This document shows, one piece after another, positions 35,329 through 43,615 of a DNA stretch of 64,000 nt. The position numbers and the translations under genes are program-made. The notes beneath the pieces were generated by a model, which searched no databases, had not been told where the DNA came from, and saw only the letters and a program-made list of their open reading frames with translations. Each line of letters starts with the position of its first letter. Position 1 is the first letter of the stretch. The stretch covers positions 930,001 to 994,000 of the forward strand of contig OZ239148.1 of the NCBI GenBank assembly GCA_965194655.1, read 5' to 3'. Source of the DNA: Hahnella lacustris (GTDB lineage Bacteria; Pseudomonadota; Gammaproteobacteria; Burkholderiales; Burkholderiaceae_A).

Positions 35329-38301
35329 ATGCGATCAGTCCCAAACCCCGGCACACGTCGCTTCAAAATGAAGCCGCTCGTTGCTGCCTGTGGTCTTCTC
35401 TTCGGCTCAATGTCCGTCATGGCGCAAGAGGCGAAGAAAGAGGAGCCACCCCCAGCGGCCTCAGTGACCGTGATCGGGATCAAAAGCAGCCTTGACACCT
35501 CGCTAAATCTTAAACGGGAGGCTCGGGGTCTCGTTGACGGGATTGTGGCCGAGGATATCGGCAAGTTTCCAGACACGAACCTGGCCGAATCGCTCAGTCG
35601 GGTGAGCGGTGTTTCCGTCGAACGTAACAACGGCGAAGGGACACGCATCACGGTTCGTGGCATGGGTCCGGACTTTAACCTGGTCCTGCTCAACGGGCGC
35701 CAGATGCCGGGATCAAGCTTCGATGGCGGGGCGCCCAGCTCTCGCTCGTTTGACTTTTCAAACCTTGCGGCCGACGGTGTAGCTGCGCTGGAGGTCTACA
35801 AAACCAGCCGTGCAGACAGTCCTACCGGGGGAATGGGCGCAACTGTGAATGTGCGCACCCAGCGGCCCTTTGATATCAAGGAGACCGTTGCTCAGTTCGG
35901 TGTGAAGATGGTGAACGACGAGACTGCCCGTAATGTTCCGCTCGAACAGCAGGGCAAGGCTCTCACGCCCGAACTAAGCGGTATCTACAGCACCCAGTCT
36001 AACGATGGCACCTTTGGCATTTCGCTCATGGGCACCTATCAGGTTCGGGACTCGGGTTACTCTCAGGCCGCTGTCACCAGCGGCTGGAAAACCTTCAGCG
36101 GCGTGACCGATAACGATTGGGGTGGCCCCAACCCCGCATGGGGCGGCCTGCCTCCCGCATCTTGGAATGCGATCAAGAATCGCCCCGCGCCAGACTCAAT
36201 TTACAGCGTGCCCCAGAATTTGAACTACTCGTTCACAGGGGTGCATCGTGAACGCCTGAACGGTCAGGCCGTTCTTCAGCTCAAGCCAACCAACGATATG
36301 GTGGCAACACTCGACTTCGTGATGTCTGAGCAGCGGTTCCGCCAGCGCAGAAACGACATTTCTGCATGGTTTAACTACGGCGGCCAGTTTGGTGAGTACC
36401 AGACTGGTTCACCCTCGTCGCCAGTCATTTACGGTGAGACCATGTCGAACTCAGACGTGGCCATGGGTGGATCCTCGATTCAGACGAAGGTTCGAAACCA
36501 GCAGATTGGTCTGAACCTGAAGTGGAAGCCCAGTAATGCATTGAACTTCGACTTTGATATGCACCGATCTTCTGCCACCTCTGGTGCGGACGGTCCTTTA
36601 GGGACGAGCGTCGTTTTGGGCACAGCATCCCTCAACCGTGGTGATACCTATGTGGACTTCAGCAACAAGTTCCCGGTTCTGAATATCAAAGGCGGAACGC
36701 TTGATCCAGCTCTGCAAGAGCTACAGGGCTCAGTGTTTAGCAACAGCTATCAGAGAAACGAAGTCAGCCAGGCCCAGGCCAAGGGCACCTGGAAGTTCAG
36801 TCCAGACTCAAGCCTTGATTTTGGACTCTCCTTGACCGAGGTGGATAACCGATCTGCATTTGCCAATGTGCAGCGTGACACCTGGGGTGGTGGAGCAGCG
36901 GGCGGTCCCGCAGCAATGCCGGACAACATCTGGCGTGCAGATTCGATTGGCCGCTATTTCAGTAGCATCCCTGGGTCAAGTGATCCGCGTCTTTTCAACC
37001 AGTATTTTGGATTCAAGTTTGAGGATGCTCGTGATGCGGCCATCAAGATTCTTGGCTCCGACGAGCTCTTGAAAGCCTCGTTCGATTTTAAGGATGACTA
37101 CCGAACCACCGAAAAATCTCAGTCCCTCTACGGGCAGGTGAACCATTCATGGGAGTGGGAAGTTCCGATGGATATCTCGGTTGGCGTGCGCTATGAGAGA
37201 ACGCGTGTCGTTTCGCCCAGTGTGGAGTCGGTTCCAACGGTGGTGCGCTGGGTTGCAGACAACGAGCTTCCTGTGATTTTCAGTGGCACAACCTCCGCAT
37301 CTCGTAAGGGGCAGTACTCCTACTTACTACCCTCTATCGACTGGAGCGCGGATCTCAATCGAAACACCAAGCTTCGAGTGAGCCATGGAAAGACGATTGG
37401 TCGGCCAGGCTGGAGTGCCATTCAGGGAGGTCGAACCCTCAACGGACTGGCGCGACTCGATGGCGGAACTGGCTCAGTGGGAAATCCGGATCTTGATCCT
37501 CTTGAGTCGAAGAACTGGGATTTGGCCTTGGAGCATTACTACGCGAAGAGCAGCTACGTCGCGGCGAGCTACTTCACCAAATCAATCGAGAACTACAACG
37601 CGCCCATTATTGCCCCGCAGACCGTTCCTGGCCTGACAACGCCGATTGGTGGTGCGTATTATCAGCAGGCCATCCAGATGGGGGGATGTGCGGCGAATGA
37701 TTCTGGCTGTATTCGCCAATACATCTTCGCGAACCTGGCCGGTGCGCCTGGGGTAGACGTAGCTGCTCGATCCATTACCGGGCAGCCTGGCGATCCGCTG
37801 TTGGTGTTTCAGCTTGGCACGTTCCAGAACAATGAGCGCACCAGCAAGATTCGCGGTCTAGAGTTCAATCTTCAACACATCTTTGGGAACACCGGCTACG
37901 GTGTGGCGGCGAATTTCACAAAGGTGCGGTCTGACCTGAACTATGACAACAACAAGGCTGGGGCACAGTCAGATGTGTTGGTCGGGCTTGGAGATTCCGG
38001 GAACCTTGTGGGCTTCTATGAGCAAGCAGATTTCAGCACTCGTGTCGCTTACAACTGGAGAGGTAAATACCTCGTGGCGAATTTCGGTGGCCTCGAGGGC
38101 GCACAGCCTCTCTATGTGGAGCCCTACGGGCAGGTTGATCTGGGTGTTGGGTATAACATCAACAAGAACCTTCGGCTGACTTTTGATGCAATTAACCTCA
38201 CCGATTCATACGTGCGCACCCACATGCGAAACGAGAATCAGATTGGTTCGGTGACGCAGTTGGGTCGTCGATTCGTGTTCGGAGGACGCTGGAAGTTCTA
38301 A
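35329..38301 (+). CDS. TonB-dependent receptor (Xanthomonas/Caulobacter carbohydrate type)
   Basis: Outer-membrane importer of 990 residues, energised by TonB. Signal region ends near VMAQ (residue 33). The plug domain has IVAEDIGKFPDTNLAESLSR, GTRITVRGMGPDFNLVLLNG and a GGMGATVNVRTQRPF segment, matching the 'TonB-Xanth-Caul' subgroup linked with plant or algal glycan uptake. The barrel ends in GRRFVFGGRWKF with the terminal aromatic needed for assembly. GGGAG lies about 8 bases before the ATG. Two LacI-type operators precede it. The likely substrate is a beta-glucan oligosaccharide, inferred from the GH16 and GH1 neighbours. Confidence 0.93.
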   Translation: MRSVPNPGTRRFKMKPLVAACGLLFGSMSVMAQEAKKEEPPPAASVTVIGIKSSLDTSLNLKREARGLVDGIVAEDIGKFPDTNLAESLSRVSGVSVERNNGEGTRITVRGMGPDFNLVLLNGRQMPGSSFDGGAPSSRSFDFSNLAADGVAALEVYKTSRADSPTGGMGATVNVRTQRPFDIKETVAQFGVKMVNDETARNVPLEQQGKALTPELSGIYSTQSNDGTFGISLMGTYQVRDSGYSQAAVTSGWKTFSGVTDNDWGGPNPAWGGLPPASWNAIKNRPAPDSIYSVPQNLNYSFTGVHRERLNGQAVLQLKPTNDMVATLDFVMSEQRFRQRRNDISAWFNYGGQFGEYQTGSPSSPVIYGETMSNSDVAMGGSSIQTKVRNQQIGLNLKWKPSNALNFDFDMHRSSATSGADGPLGTSVVLGTASLNRGDTYVDFSNKFPVLNIKGGTLDPALQELQGSVFSNSYQRNEVSQAQAKGTWKFSPDSSLDFGLSLTEVDNRSAFANVQRDTWGGGAAGGPAAMPDNIWRADSIGRYFSSIPGSSDPRLFNQYFGFKFEDARDAAIKILGSDELLKASFDFKDDYRTTEKSQSLYGQVNHSWEWEVPMDISVGVRYERTRVVSPSVESVPTVVRWVADNELPVIFSGTTSASRKGQYSYLLPSIDWSADLNRNTKLRVSHGKTIGRPGWSAIQGGRTLNGLARLDGGTGSVGNPDLDPLESKNWDLALEHYYAKSSYVAASYFTKSIENYNAPIIAPQTVPGLTTPIGGAYYQQAIQMGGCAANDSGCIRQYIFANLAGAPGVDVAARSITGQPGDPLLVFQLGTFQNNERTSKIRGLEFNLQHIFGNTGYGVAANFTKVRSDLNYDNNKAGAQSDVLVGLGDSGNLVGFYEQADFSTRVAYNWRGKYLVANFGGLEGAQPLYVEPYGQVDLGVGYNINKNLRLTFDAINLTDSYVRTHMRNENQIGSVTQLGRRFVFGGRWKF

Positions 38302-38308
38302 GTGGTTC

Positions 38309-38337
38309 TGGGGATTGGCTTGAGTGGCCAGTCCCCA
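38309..38337 (+). terminator. Strong hairpin between receptor and halogenase genes
   Basis: TGGGGATTGGC (38309-38319) pairs with GCCAGTCCCCA (38327-38337), an 11-bp stem with one G-T wobble and a 7-base loop, starting 7 bases after the receptor stop. No T-run follows, so it may be an mRNA-stabilising or partial-attenuation hairpin rather than a full terminator. Confidence 0.5.
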
Positions 38338-38360
38338 AGCTACCCGTCTTAAGTCTGATT

Positions 38361-38365
38361 GGAGG
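38361..38365 (+). promoter_or_regulatory. Ribosome-binding site fixing the TTG start of halogenase 1
   Basis: GGAGG sits 8 bases before the TTG at 38374. An earlier in-frame TTG at 38359 overlaps this site and is unlikely to be used. Confidence 0.7.
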
Positions 38366-38373
38366 TTTTCGCG

Positions 38374-39906
38374 TTGGATCAACGAATCACCGACATTCTC
38401 GTGATGGGAGGTGGTTCATCGGGTTGGCTGGTCGCAAGCCTCCTTGCGGCGGATCACCCAGAACTCTCGATTACGCTCGTCGAGTCTGATGAAACTCCCA
38501 TTATTGGCGTGGGCGAGGGTACCTGGCCCTCCATGCGAGACACTCTGAGACGCATTGGGCTCTCTGAGACGGCTTTCATCCAGCGTTGTCAGGCCACCTT
38601 CAAGCAGGGCTCCCGATTTGATTCATGGATGTTAGGCGAGCCGGGCGCGGGGGGTGACCGCTACTACCACCCCTTTATGCTCCCCACCGATGGGGACGAT
38701 ATAGATTGGGTGCAGGCGTGGATGAGACTGCAAGGAGATCGGTCATTTGCCGACGTAGTCTGCCCCTCGGTTCGGTTGTGCGAAGCGGGACGAGCGCCAA
38801 AGCAGCTTCAGACTCCAGAGTTTGCATCTGTGGCCAACTACGGTTACCACTTCGATGCCGTGCAATTTGGGCAGATGCTGCGTGAGCACGCCTGTCAGGT
38901 GCTACAGGTCCGGCATGTGGTGGATCACGTTGAAGAGGTCGTGACTTCAGGCTCCGGCGACATCGCTGCACTTCGAACTCGAGTTCACGGTCTTCTTGTC
39001 GCCGATTTATTTGTAGACTGCTCAGGCCTGGCCGCACGGCTGATTGGCCAGCACTTCGCAGTTCATCTGAAGAGTCAGGCAGCGTGTTTGTTCAATAACG
39101 CAGCATTGGCAATTCAGGTGCCGTATCAGCACCGCGATGCGCCATTGGCCACTTGCACCATTGCCACAGCCTGGTCAAAGGGCTGGTTGTGGGATATTGG
39201 ACTGCAGAGCAGGCGGGGTGTTGGTTGCGTATTCTCTCTCGATCACGCCAGCGAAGATGAGGCGCATGCAGCGCTCGTCACTTACCTCGAGGCTTCGGGT
39301 GCTCCCAGCGAGAGAGGAGCACCAAGATTGATTCGATTCGATCCAGGCTATCGCGAGCGGTTTTGGGTGCGAAATTGTGTAGCGATTGGGCTCTCGGCGG
39401 GGTTCATTGAGCCATTAGAGGCCTCCGCACTCGCCCTGGTGGAGATGTCTGCTCAGCGTGTGTCTGACGAGCTACCCATGACCCGAAGCGGGATGGACAC
39501 AGTTTCGCGGCGCTTTAACGAGGACTTTAGCTATCGATGGTCCCGCGTGATTGACTTTCTCAAGTTGCATTACATCCTTTCTCAGAGGCAGGACAGCGAA
39601 TACTGGATGCGGCATCGAGATCCTGCCAGTTGGACTGATCAGCTTAAAGAGCTACTTCCCCTCTGGAAACTACGCTCCCCGGCGCGCCACGATTTCGGCA
39701 GAATCGACGAAGTGTTTCCTTCGTCCAGCTACCAATATGTTCTCTATGGCATGGGTTTTCGGCCCGAGGTGACCTCGCTCAGCCCGGGCGAGCTGGCGAA
39801 GGCCGAGGCTTGCTTGCAGGAGTCTGCGAGGGTGGCCCAACGGCTCCTTGCAGGATTGCCCGGTCACCGTAGCCTCATTCATTTATTGACGCAGACACCC
39901 TCATGA
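38374..39906 (+). CDS. Flavin-dependent tryptophan halogenase-like protein 1
   Basis: A 510-residue member of the PrnA/RebH-like flavoprotein family. FAD-binding MGGGSSGW at residues 11-18, the family lysine K77 in ATFKQG (equivalent to the catalytic lysine that carries the hypohalous species), and GFIEPLEAS near residue 345. The second signature, normally WxWxIP, is degenerate: WLWDIG (residues 271-276) lacks the proline. Starts at TTG with a GGAGG site. It follows the receptor after a hairpin and overlaps the SapC-like gene by ATGA. Members beside TonB receptors in xanthomonads and Caulobacter are often called halogenases, but natural substrates are unknown. Confidence 0.85.
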   Translation: MDQRITDILVMGGGSSGWLVASLLAADHPELSITLVESDETPIIGVGEGTWPSMRDTLRRIGLSETAFIQRCQATFKQGSRFDSWMLGEPGAGGDRYYHPFMLPTDGDDIDWVQAWMRLQGDRSFADVVCPSVRLCEAGRAPKQLQTPEFASVANYGYHFDAVQFGQMLREHACQVLQVRHVVDHVEEVVTSGSGDIAALRTRVHGLLVADLFVDCSGLAARLIGQHFAVHLKSQAACLFNNAALAIQVPYQHRDAPLATCTIATAWSKGWLWDIGLQSRRGVGCVFSLDHASEDEAHAALVTYLEASGAPSERGAPRLIRFDPGYRERFWVRNCVAIGLSAGFIEPLEASALALVEMSAQRVSDELPMTRSGMDTVSRRFNEDFSYRWSRVIDFLKLHYILSQRQDSEYWMRHRDPASWTDQLKELLPLWKLRSPARHDFGRIDEVFPSSSYQYVLYGMGFRPEVTSLSPGELAKAEACLQESARVAQRLLAGLPGHRSLIHLLTQTPS

Positions 39907-40613
39907 CTCACTACACCCAGCTGGATAACGTCCGACACCGAGACATTCGTATTCGAACGGAGCGATCTGCCTCGCTCGGCGATGCCCGTCATTTCAGCCT
40001 CGCGCTGCCTGGCGAGTTCCGTCACTTGCAAGCCCATTTTCCAATTGTGTTTCAGCATGTGGAGGGTGAGTCGGGCTTTCAGCCCATTGCTTTGTTCGGT
40101 TTGGAGGAGGGACAAAACCTCTATTTGACCGAGGGGGGGTGGGATGCCACGGTCGTTCCCATGGCGCTTCAGCGCGAGCCCTTCGCAATTGGCCGAGCGC
40201 CCGATGACTCGCTACAGCTGCACATCGATCTTCAGAGTCCGCGTGTCGTTCGAACCGAGGGGGGTGAGGAGGGCACAGCGCTTTTTTTGCCACATGGCGG
40301 ATTTAGCGAGTACCTTGAGCAGGTCGTTAAGCTCATGGAGGAACTCCATGCACAGGCTCAGCAATTGCCATTTTTCATTGAGACACTCAAGCGGCATCAG
40401 CTGTTGGAACCTTTTGTGCTCGACATTGAAATGCCCAGTGGTGAGCATTCCCGCATGACTGGCCTGTTTACTGTGAATGAAGATCGTCTGGCTAGCCTCT
40501 CGGGAGCAGACCTTGAGACGCTCTCGAAAGAGGGGCACCTCCTTCCCATTTATATGCAGATGGCCTCGCTCGCGCAGCTACCAGGCCTTCTTCATCGCCA
40601 TGTAAGGCGTTAA
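39903..40613 (+). CDS. SapC family protein
   Basis: A 236-residue protein resembling the SapC family (PF07277; first named for a Campylobacter S-layer-associated gene). Features include ARHFSLALPGEFRHLQAHFPI, QPIALFGLEEGQNLYL and a C-terminal LLPIYMQMASLAQLPGLLHR. No signal peptide or membrane helix is seen. It overlaps halogenase 1 (ATGA) and is followed 7 bases later by the cupin gene. The family commonly accompanies TonB receptors and halogenase-like genes; its function is unknown. Confidence 0.8.
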   Translation: MTHYTQLDNVRHRDIRIRTERSASLGDARHFSLALPGEFRHLQAHFPIVFQHVEGESGFQPIALFGLEEGQNLYLTEGGWDATVVPMALQREPFAIGRAPDDSLQLHIDLQSPRVVRTEGGEEGTALFLPHGGFSEYLEQVVKLMEELHAQAQQLPFFIETLKRHQLLEPFVLDIEMPSGEHSRMTGLFTVNEDRLASLSGADLETLSKEGHLLPIYMQMASLAQLPGLLHRHVRR

Positions 40614-40620
40614 TCAGATC

Positions 40621-41631
40621 ATGCGTGACGTACCGGTGTGGTCTGGGGAGGTCGACGTCACAGACCTGCCGCATGCGTTGCTCTCGGCTCAGAGGCCGTA
40701 TGTGCTTCGCGGTGCCTTCTCCTCCTGGGCTGTGGTCCAGGCCGCCCGTCAGTCAGATCTTGCCTTGGCGCAATACCTGATGAGCTTTTACAACGGCATT
40801 CGTGTCACGCTTTTTGAATTACCCCCCACAGAACACGGACGGGTTTTCTATTCAGACGAATCTCTCACAGGATTCAATTTCACCCGGCATGCGGCAACGC
40901 TTGACCAGGTGCTTTCGGGTCTGCTCGGTTTAGCCGAGACCAGACAAGAAGGGCCGGCACTTTATGTGGGGTCCACCACCGTTGAAGCGGTTCTGCCAGG
41001 TTTCATGAATGCCAATCCGTTTGGCCTTGGAACGCGCGACGCCTTGGTGAGTTTATGGTTGGGAAATCGAACGCGTATCGCGGCGCACTATGATTTACCT
41101 GACAACCTTGCGGTTGTGGCCAGTGGTCGACGTCGGTTCACGCTGTTCGCCCCAGAGCAGATTCACAACCTCTACATGGGACCCCTCGATCCAACGCCCG
41201 CTGGCCAGCCGATCAGTCTGGTGGATTTTGTGAATCCCGATCTCAAGCGATTCCCTCGGTTTGAGCAGGCGTGGTCTGCTGCTGAGCAGGTCGAACTCGA
41301 GCCGGGAGATGCGATCTTCATTCCGAGTATGTGGTTTCACCACATAGAGGCCTTAGGCGCGGTGAATCTTTTGATCAATGCATGGTGGCGTCGTTTGCCA
41401 GCTTACGTTGATTCACCCCTGAGTGCACTGCGATTGGCGCTGATGACCCTGCGTCATCTACCAGACCACGAGCGCGAAATTTGGAGTCGGCACTTCCAAT
41501 ATTTTGTATTTGAGGGAGCAGACTCCCAGTGGGAGCACATTCCAGAGCGCGCGAGGGGTCTGTTGGGTGCATTGGATGAGACGGTTTTGAGGCAGGGCAG
41601 GCTGGATCTTCTAAATAAACTGAATCGGTGA
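40621..41631 (+). CDS. JmjC/cupin-8-like protein, possible Fe(II)/2OG oxygenase
   Basis: A 336-residue cytoplasmic protein. The double-stranded beta-helix metal triad is visible as H156-x-D158 in AAHYDLPDN and a distal His at 240 or 241 (MWFHHIEAL), preceded by LEPGDAIFIPS; this is the cupin-8/JmjC hydroxylase pattern. The following VNLLINAWWRR fits the family. It lies between SapC and halogenase 2, 9 bases from the latter. Hydroxylation of a protein or small molecule linked to the receptor system is possible but not shown. Confidence 0.8.
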   Translation: MRDVPVWSGEVDVTDLPHALLSAQRPYVLRGAFSSWAVVQAARQSDLALAQYLMSFYNGIRVTLFELPPTEHGRVFYSDESLTGFNFTRHAATLDQVLSGLLGLAETRQEGPALYVGSTTVEAVLPGFMNANPFGLGTRDALVSLWLGNRTRIAAHYDLPDNLAVVASGRRRFTLFAPEQIHNLYMGPLDPTPAGQPISLVDFVNPDLKRFPRFEQAWSAAEQVELEPGDAIFIPSMWFHHIEALGAVNLLINAWWRRLPAYVDSPLSALRLALMTLRHLPDHEREIWSRHFQYFVFEGADSQWEHIPERARGLLGALDETVLRQGRLDLLNKLNR

Positions 41632-41640
41632 TCAAGGACT

Positions 41641-43158
41641 ATGAACGCAATCAATCGTGTGGTAATCGCGGGCGGTGGAACGGCAGGCTGGATGATGGCT
41701 GCGCTGATGAGCAAGCTGCTTGGAAAGGGCCTGTCGATCACCTTGGTTGAGTCAGAGGAGCTTGGTACGGTTGGCGTTGGCGAGGCCACGATCCCAGCCT
41801 TGCTGACCTTTCACAATCTGCTCGGCATCAATGAGGCAGAGTTCATGGCCGAGACCAATGCAACCTTCAAGCTCGGGATTAATTTCGAGGGATGGAAGAA
41901 TGTGGGGGAAGATTACTTCCATTCATTCGGGTCCACCGGAAACGATCACTGGAGTGCTGGGTTTCAGCACTTCTGGCTCAAAGGCAGAGCATCGGGGTTG
42001 GCGCAGACCTACACCGACTACAACCCGGAGACGGTCGCGGCTTTTTCAAACCGATTTGCTCACGTTCAGAACAATGGACTGAACTATGCCTACCACCTGG
42101 ACGCAGGTCGTTATGCCGCTTACTTGAGAAGGATGAGTGAGTCGCATGGCGTTCGACGTGTGGAGGGAAAGATCGCCCAGGTTCTCAAGCACGAGAACCA
42201 GACTGAACCCAATAAAGTCGGAGATATCTGCGCTCTGCAAATGGAAGATGGCAGCCGAATTGAGGGGGACTTATTCGTTGACTGCACCGGTTTTCGTTCC
42301 TTGCTCCTAGGTCAAGCGCTTGGAGTGGGTTATGAGGACTGGTCCTATTGGCTACCCTGTGATCGTGCTGTAGCTGTTCAGACGACCTCTGTGCGGGAGG
42401 CGTGGCCTTATACCCGTTCCATTGCACATCCTTTCGGTTGGCAATGGAGAATTCCGCTTCAGCATCGAGTCGGAAATGGGATGGTCTATAGCAGTCGTGA
42501 GTTGAGCGATGCAGATGCACCGGATATGTTGGCTCGAAACGTGGAGGGGGAACTCATCACCAAGCCTCGCCTGATTAAATTTACACCCGGTCAGCGAGAA
42601 AAGGTGTGGGAGCGGAATTGCATCGCGGTTGGGTTGGCTAGTGGATTTGTTGAGCCATTAGAGTCGACGAGCATTCACCTGATTCAACGATCAGCCATAC
42701 GGCTTATGCAGCTTTTCCCGAGAACAGGCATTCAACAAGCGGACATTGATGAATTTAATCTGCAGTCCAAACGGGAGCTCGAGCATATTCGCGATTTTAT
42801 TGTGCTGCACTATCACGTGAACGAGCGAACCGATTCGGCGCTATGGAAGCATGTGAGGGAAATGTCGATTCTTCCTAGTCTGCGTCATCGGATTGATCTA
42901 TTTAAAGAGAGCGCGAGGGTTTTTCGGCCTAGCGATGAGCTGTTTGCTGAAAACTCGTGGGTCCAAGTCATGATGGGGCAGGGCATTCTTCCCAAAAGCT
43001 ATCACCCTGTAGCAGACCTGATGGGACGAGAGGAGTTACAGCGTTTCTTGACCGACATACAGCTGCGAGTCAAGCGGCTCGTCACCGCGCTGCCTGCTCA
43101 CCAGTCTTATGTGCATCAGCTGTGTGCTCCCTATCGCTTGGTAGCGGAGACCGTGTGA
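41641..43158 (+). CDS. Flavin-dependent tryptophan halogenase-like protein 2
   Basis: A 505-residue family member with all signatures intact: FAD-binding GGGTAGW (residues 11-17), GVGEATIP, catalytic-type lysine K77 in ATFKLGI, WQWRIP at 267-272, and GFVEPLESTSIHLIQ near residue 340. On sequence alone it is the more probable active halogenase of the pair. By eye its third codon positions are more AT-rich than those of the nuo genes. It is last in the receptor operon, with the GFA gene overlapping its stop. Confidence 0.9.
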   Translation: MNAINRVVIAGGGTAGWMMAALMSKLLGKGLSITLVESEELGTVGVGEATIPALLTFHNLLGINEAEFMAETNATFKLGINFEGWKNVGEDYFHSFGSTGNDHWSAGFQHFWLKGRASGLAQTYTDYNPETVAAFSNRFAHVQNNGLNYAYHLDAGRYAAYLRRMSESHGVRRVEGKIAQVLKHENQTEPNKVGDICALQMEDGSRIEGDLFVDCTGFRSLLLGQALGVGYEDWSYWLPCDRAVAVQTTSVREAWPYTRSIAHPFGWQWRIPLQHRVGNGMVYSSRELSDADAPDMLARNVEGELITKPRLIKFTPGQREKVWERNCIAVGLASGFVEPLESTSIHLIQRSAIRLMQLFPRTGIQQADIDEFNLQSKRELEHIRDFIVLHYHVNERTDSALWKHVREMSILPSLRHRIDLFKESARVFRPSDELFAENSWVQVMMGQGILPKSYHPVADLMGREELQRFLTDIQLRVKRLVTALPAHQSYVHQLCAPYRLVAETV

Positions 43159-43568
43159 GCGGGGCATCTGCTCAGCCCCCAATGCTTCATGGAAGTTGCC
43201 TCTGCGGAAAGGCTCGCTATCGGGTCGAGGATGCCTTTCGGTATGCATTGAATTGTCACTGTGGACAATGTCGCCGCGCAACGGGATCCGCATTCAAGGC
43301 CTTTGCTGGGATTGAGCGGTCAAAGTTGCACATCGCCCGGGAGACTTCGCTGATGCTGTTTGGTCTCGAGGACCAAAACCACGACGCCCGTTGCCGGACC
43401 TGTGGATCACTTCTTTACTCTGTGGTTCGTAGCGGTGAGTATGTTCACGTTACGCTTGGCACCCTCATCGATCCGCCATCGCTGCTCCCTACGGCACATA
43501 TTTTTGTCGGCTCAAAGGCCTCGTGGTACGAGATTCTAGACTCCCTCCCGCAGCATTCGGAGTTTTAG
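43155..43568 (+). CDS. GFA family (Mss4-like) zinc protein
   Basis: A 137-residue protein with the GFA zinc-binding cysteines CLCGKARY, NCHCGQCRRATGSAF and ARCRTCGSLLY. The family includes glutathione-dependent formaldehyde-activating enzyme, but most members have no proven reaction. I take GTG 43155, which overlaps the halogenase 2 stop and has GGAG five bases upstream; an ATG at 43182 would remove 9 residues. It may be the last cistron of the receptor operon by coupling, or an unrelated neighbour. Confidence 0.85.
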   Translation: MSGASAQPPMLHGSCLCGKARYRVEDAFRYALNCHCGQCRRATGSAFKAFAGIERSKLHIARETSLMLFGLEDQNHDARCRTCGSLLYSVVRSGEYVHVTLGTLIDPPSLLPTAHIFVGSKASWYEILDSLPQHSEF

Positions 43569-43615
43569 GCGGCTACACTGTTCCCACCGCGTTGCACGCT
43601 GAAAGGAAGTTACGC

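Noticed and set aside
38359..38373. TTG at 38359 as start of halogenase 1
   Set aside because: The GGAGG ribosome-binding site begins 2 bases after it and is placed 8 bases before the TTG at 38374, which gives the normal N-terminus before the FAD motif.
27585..43158. A mobile genomic island with integrase at tRNA-Ser
   Set aside because: No integrase, transposase or repeated tRNA 3' end was found in the window, so only the adjacency is reported as a finding.
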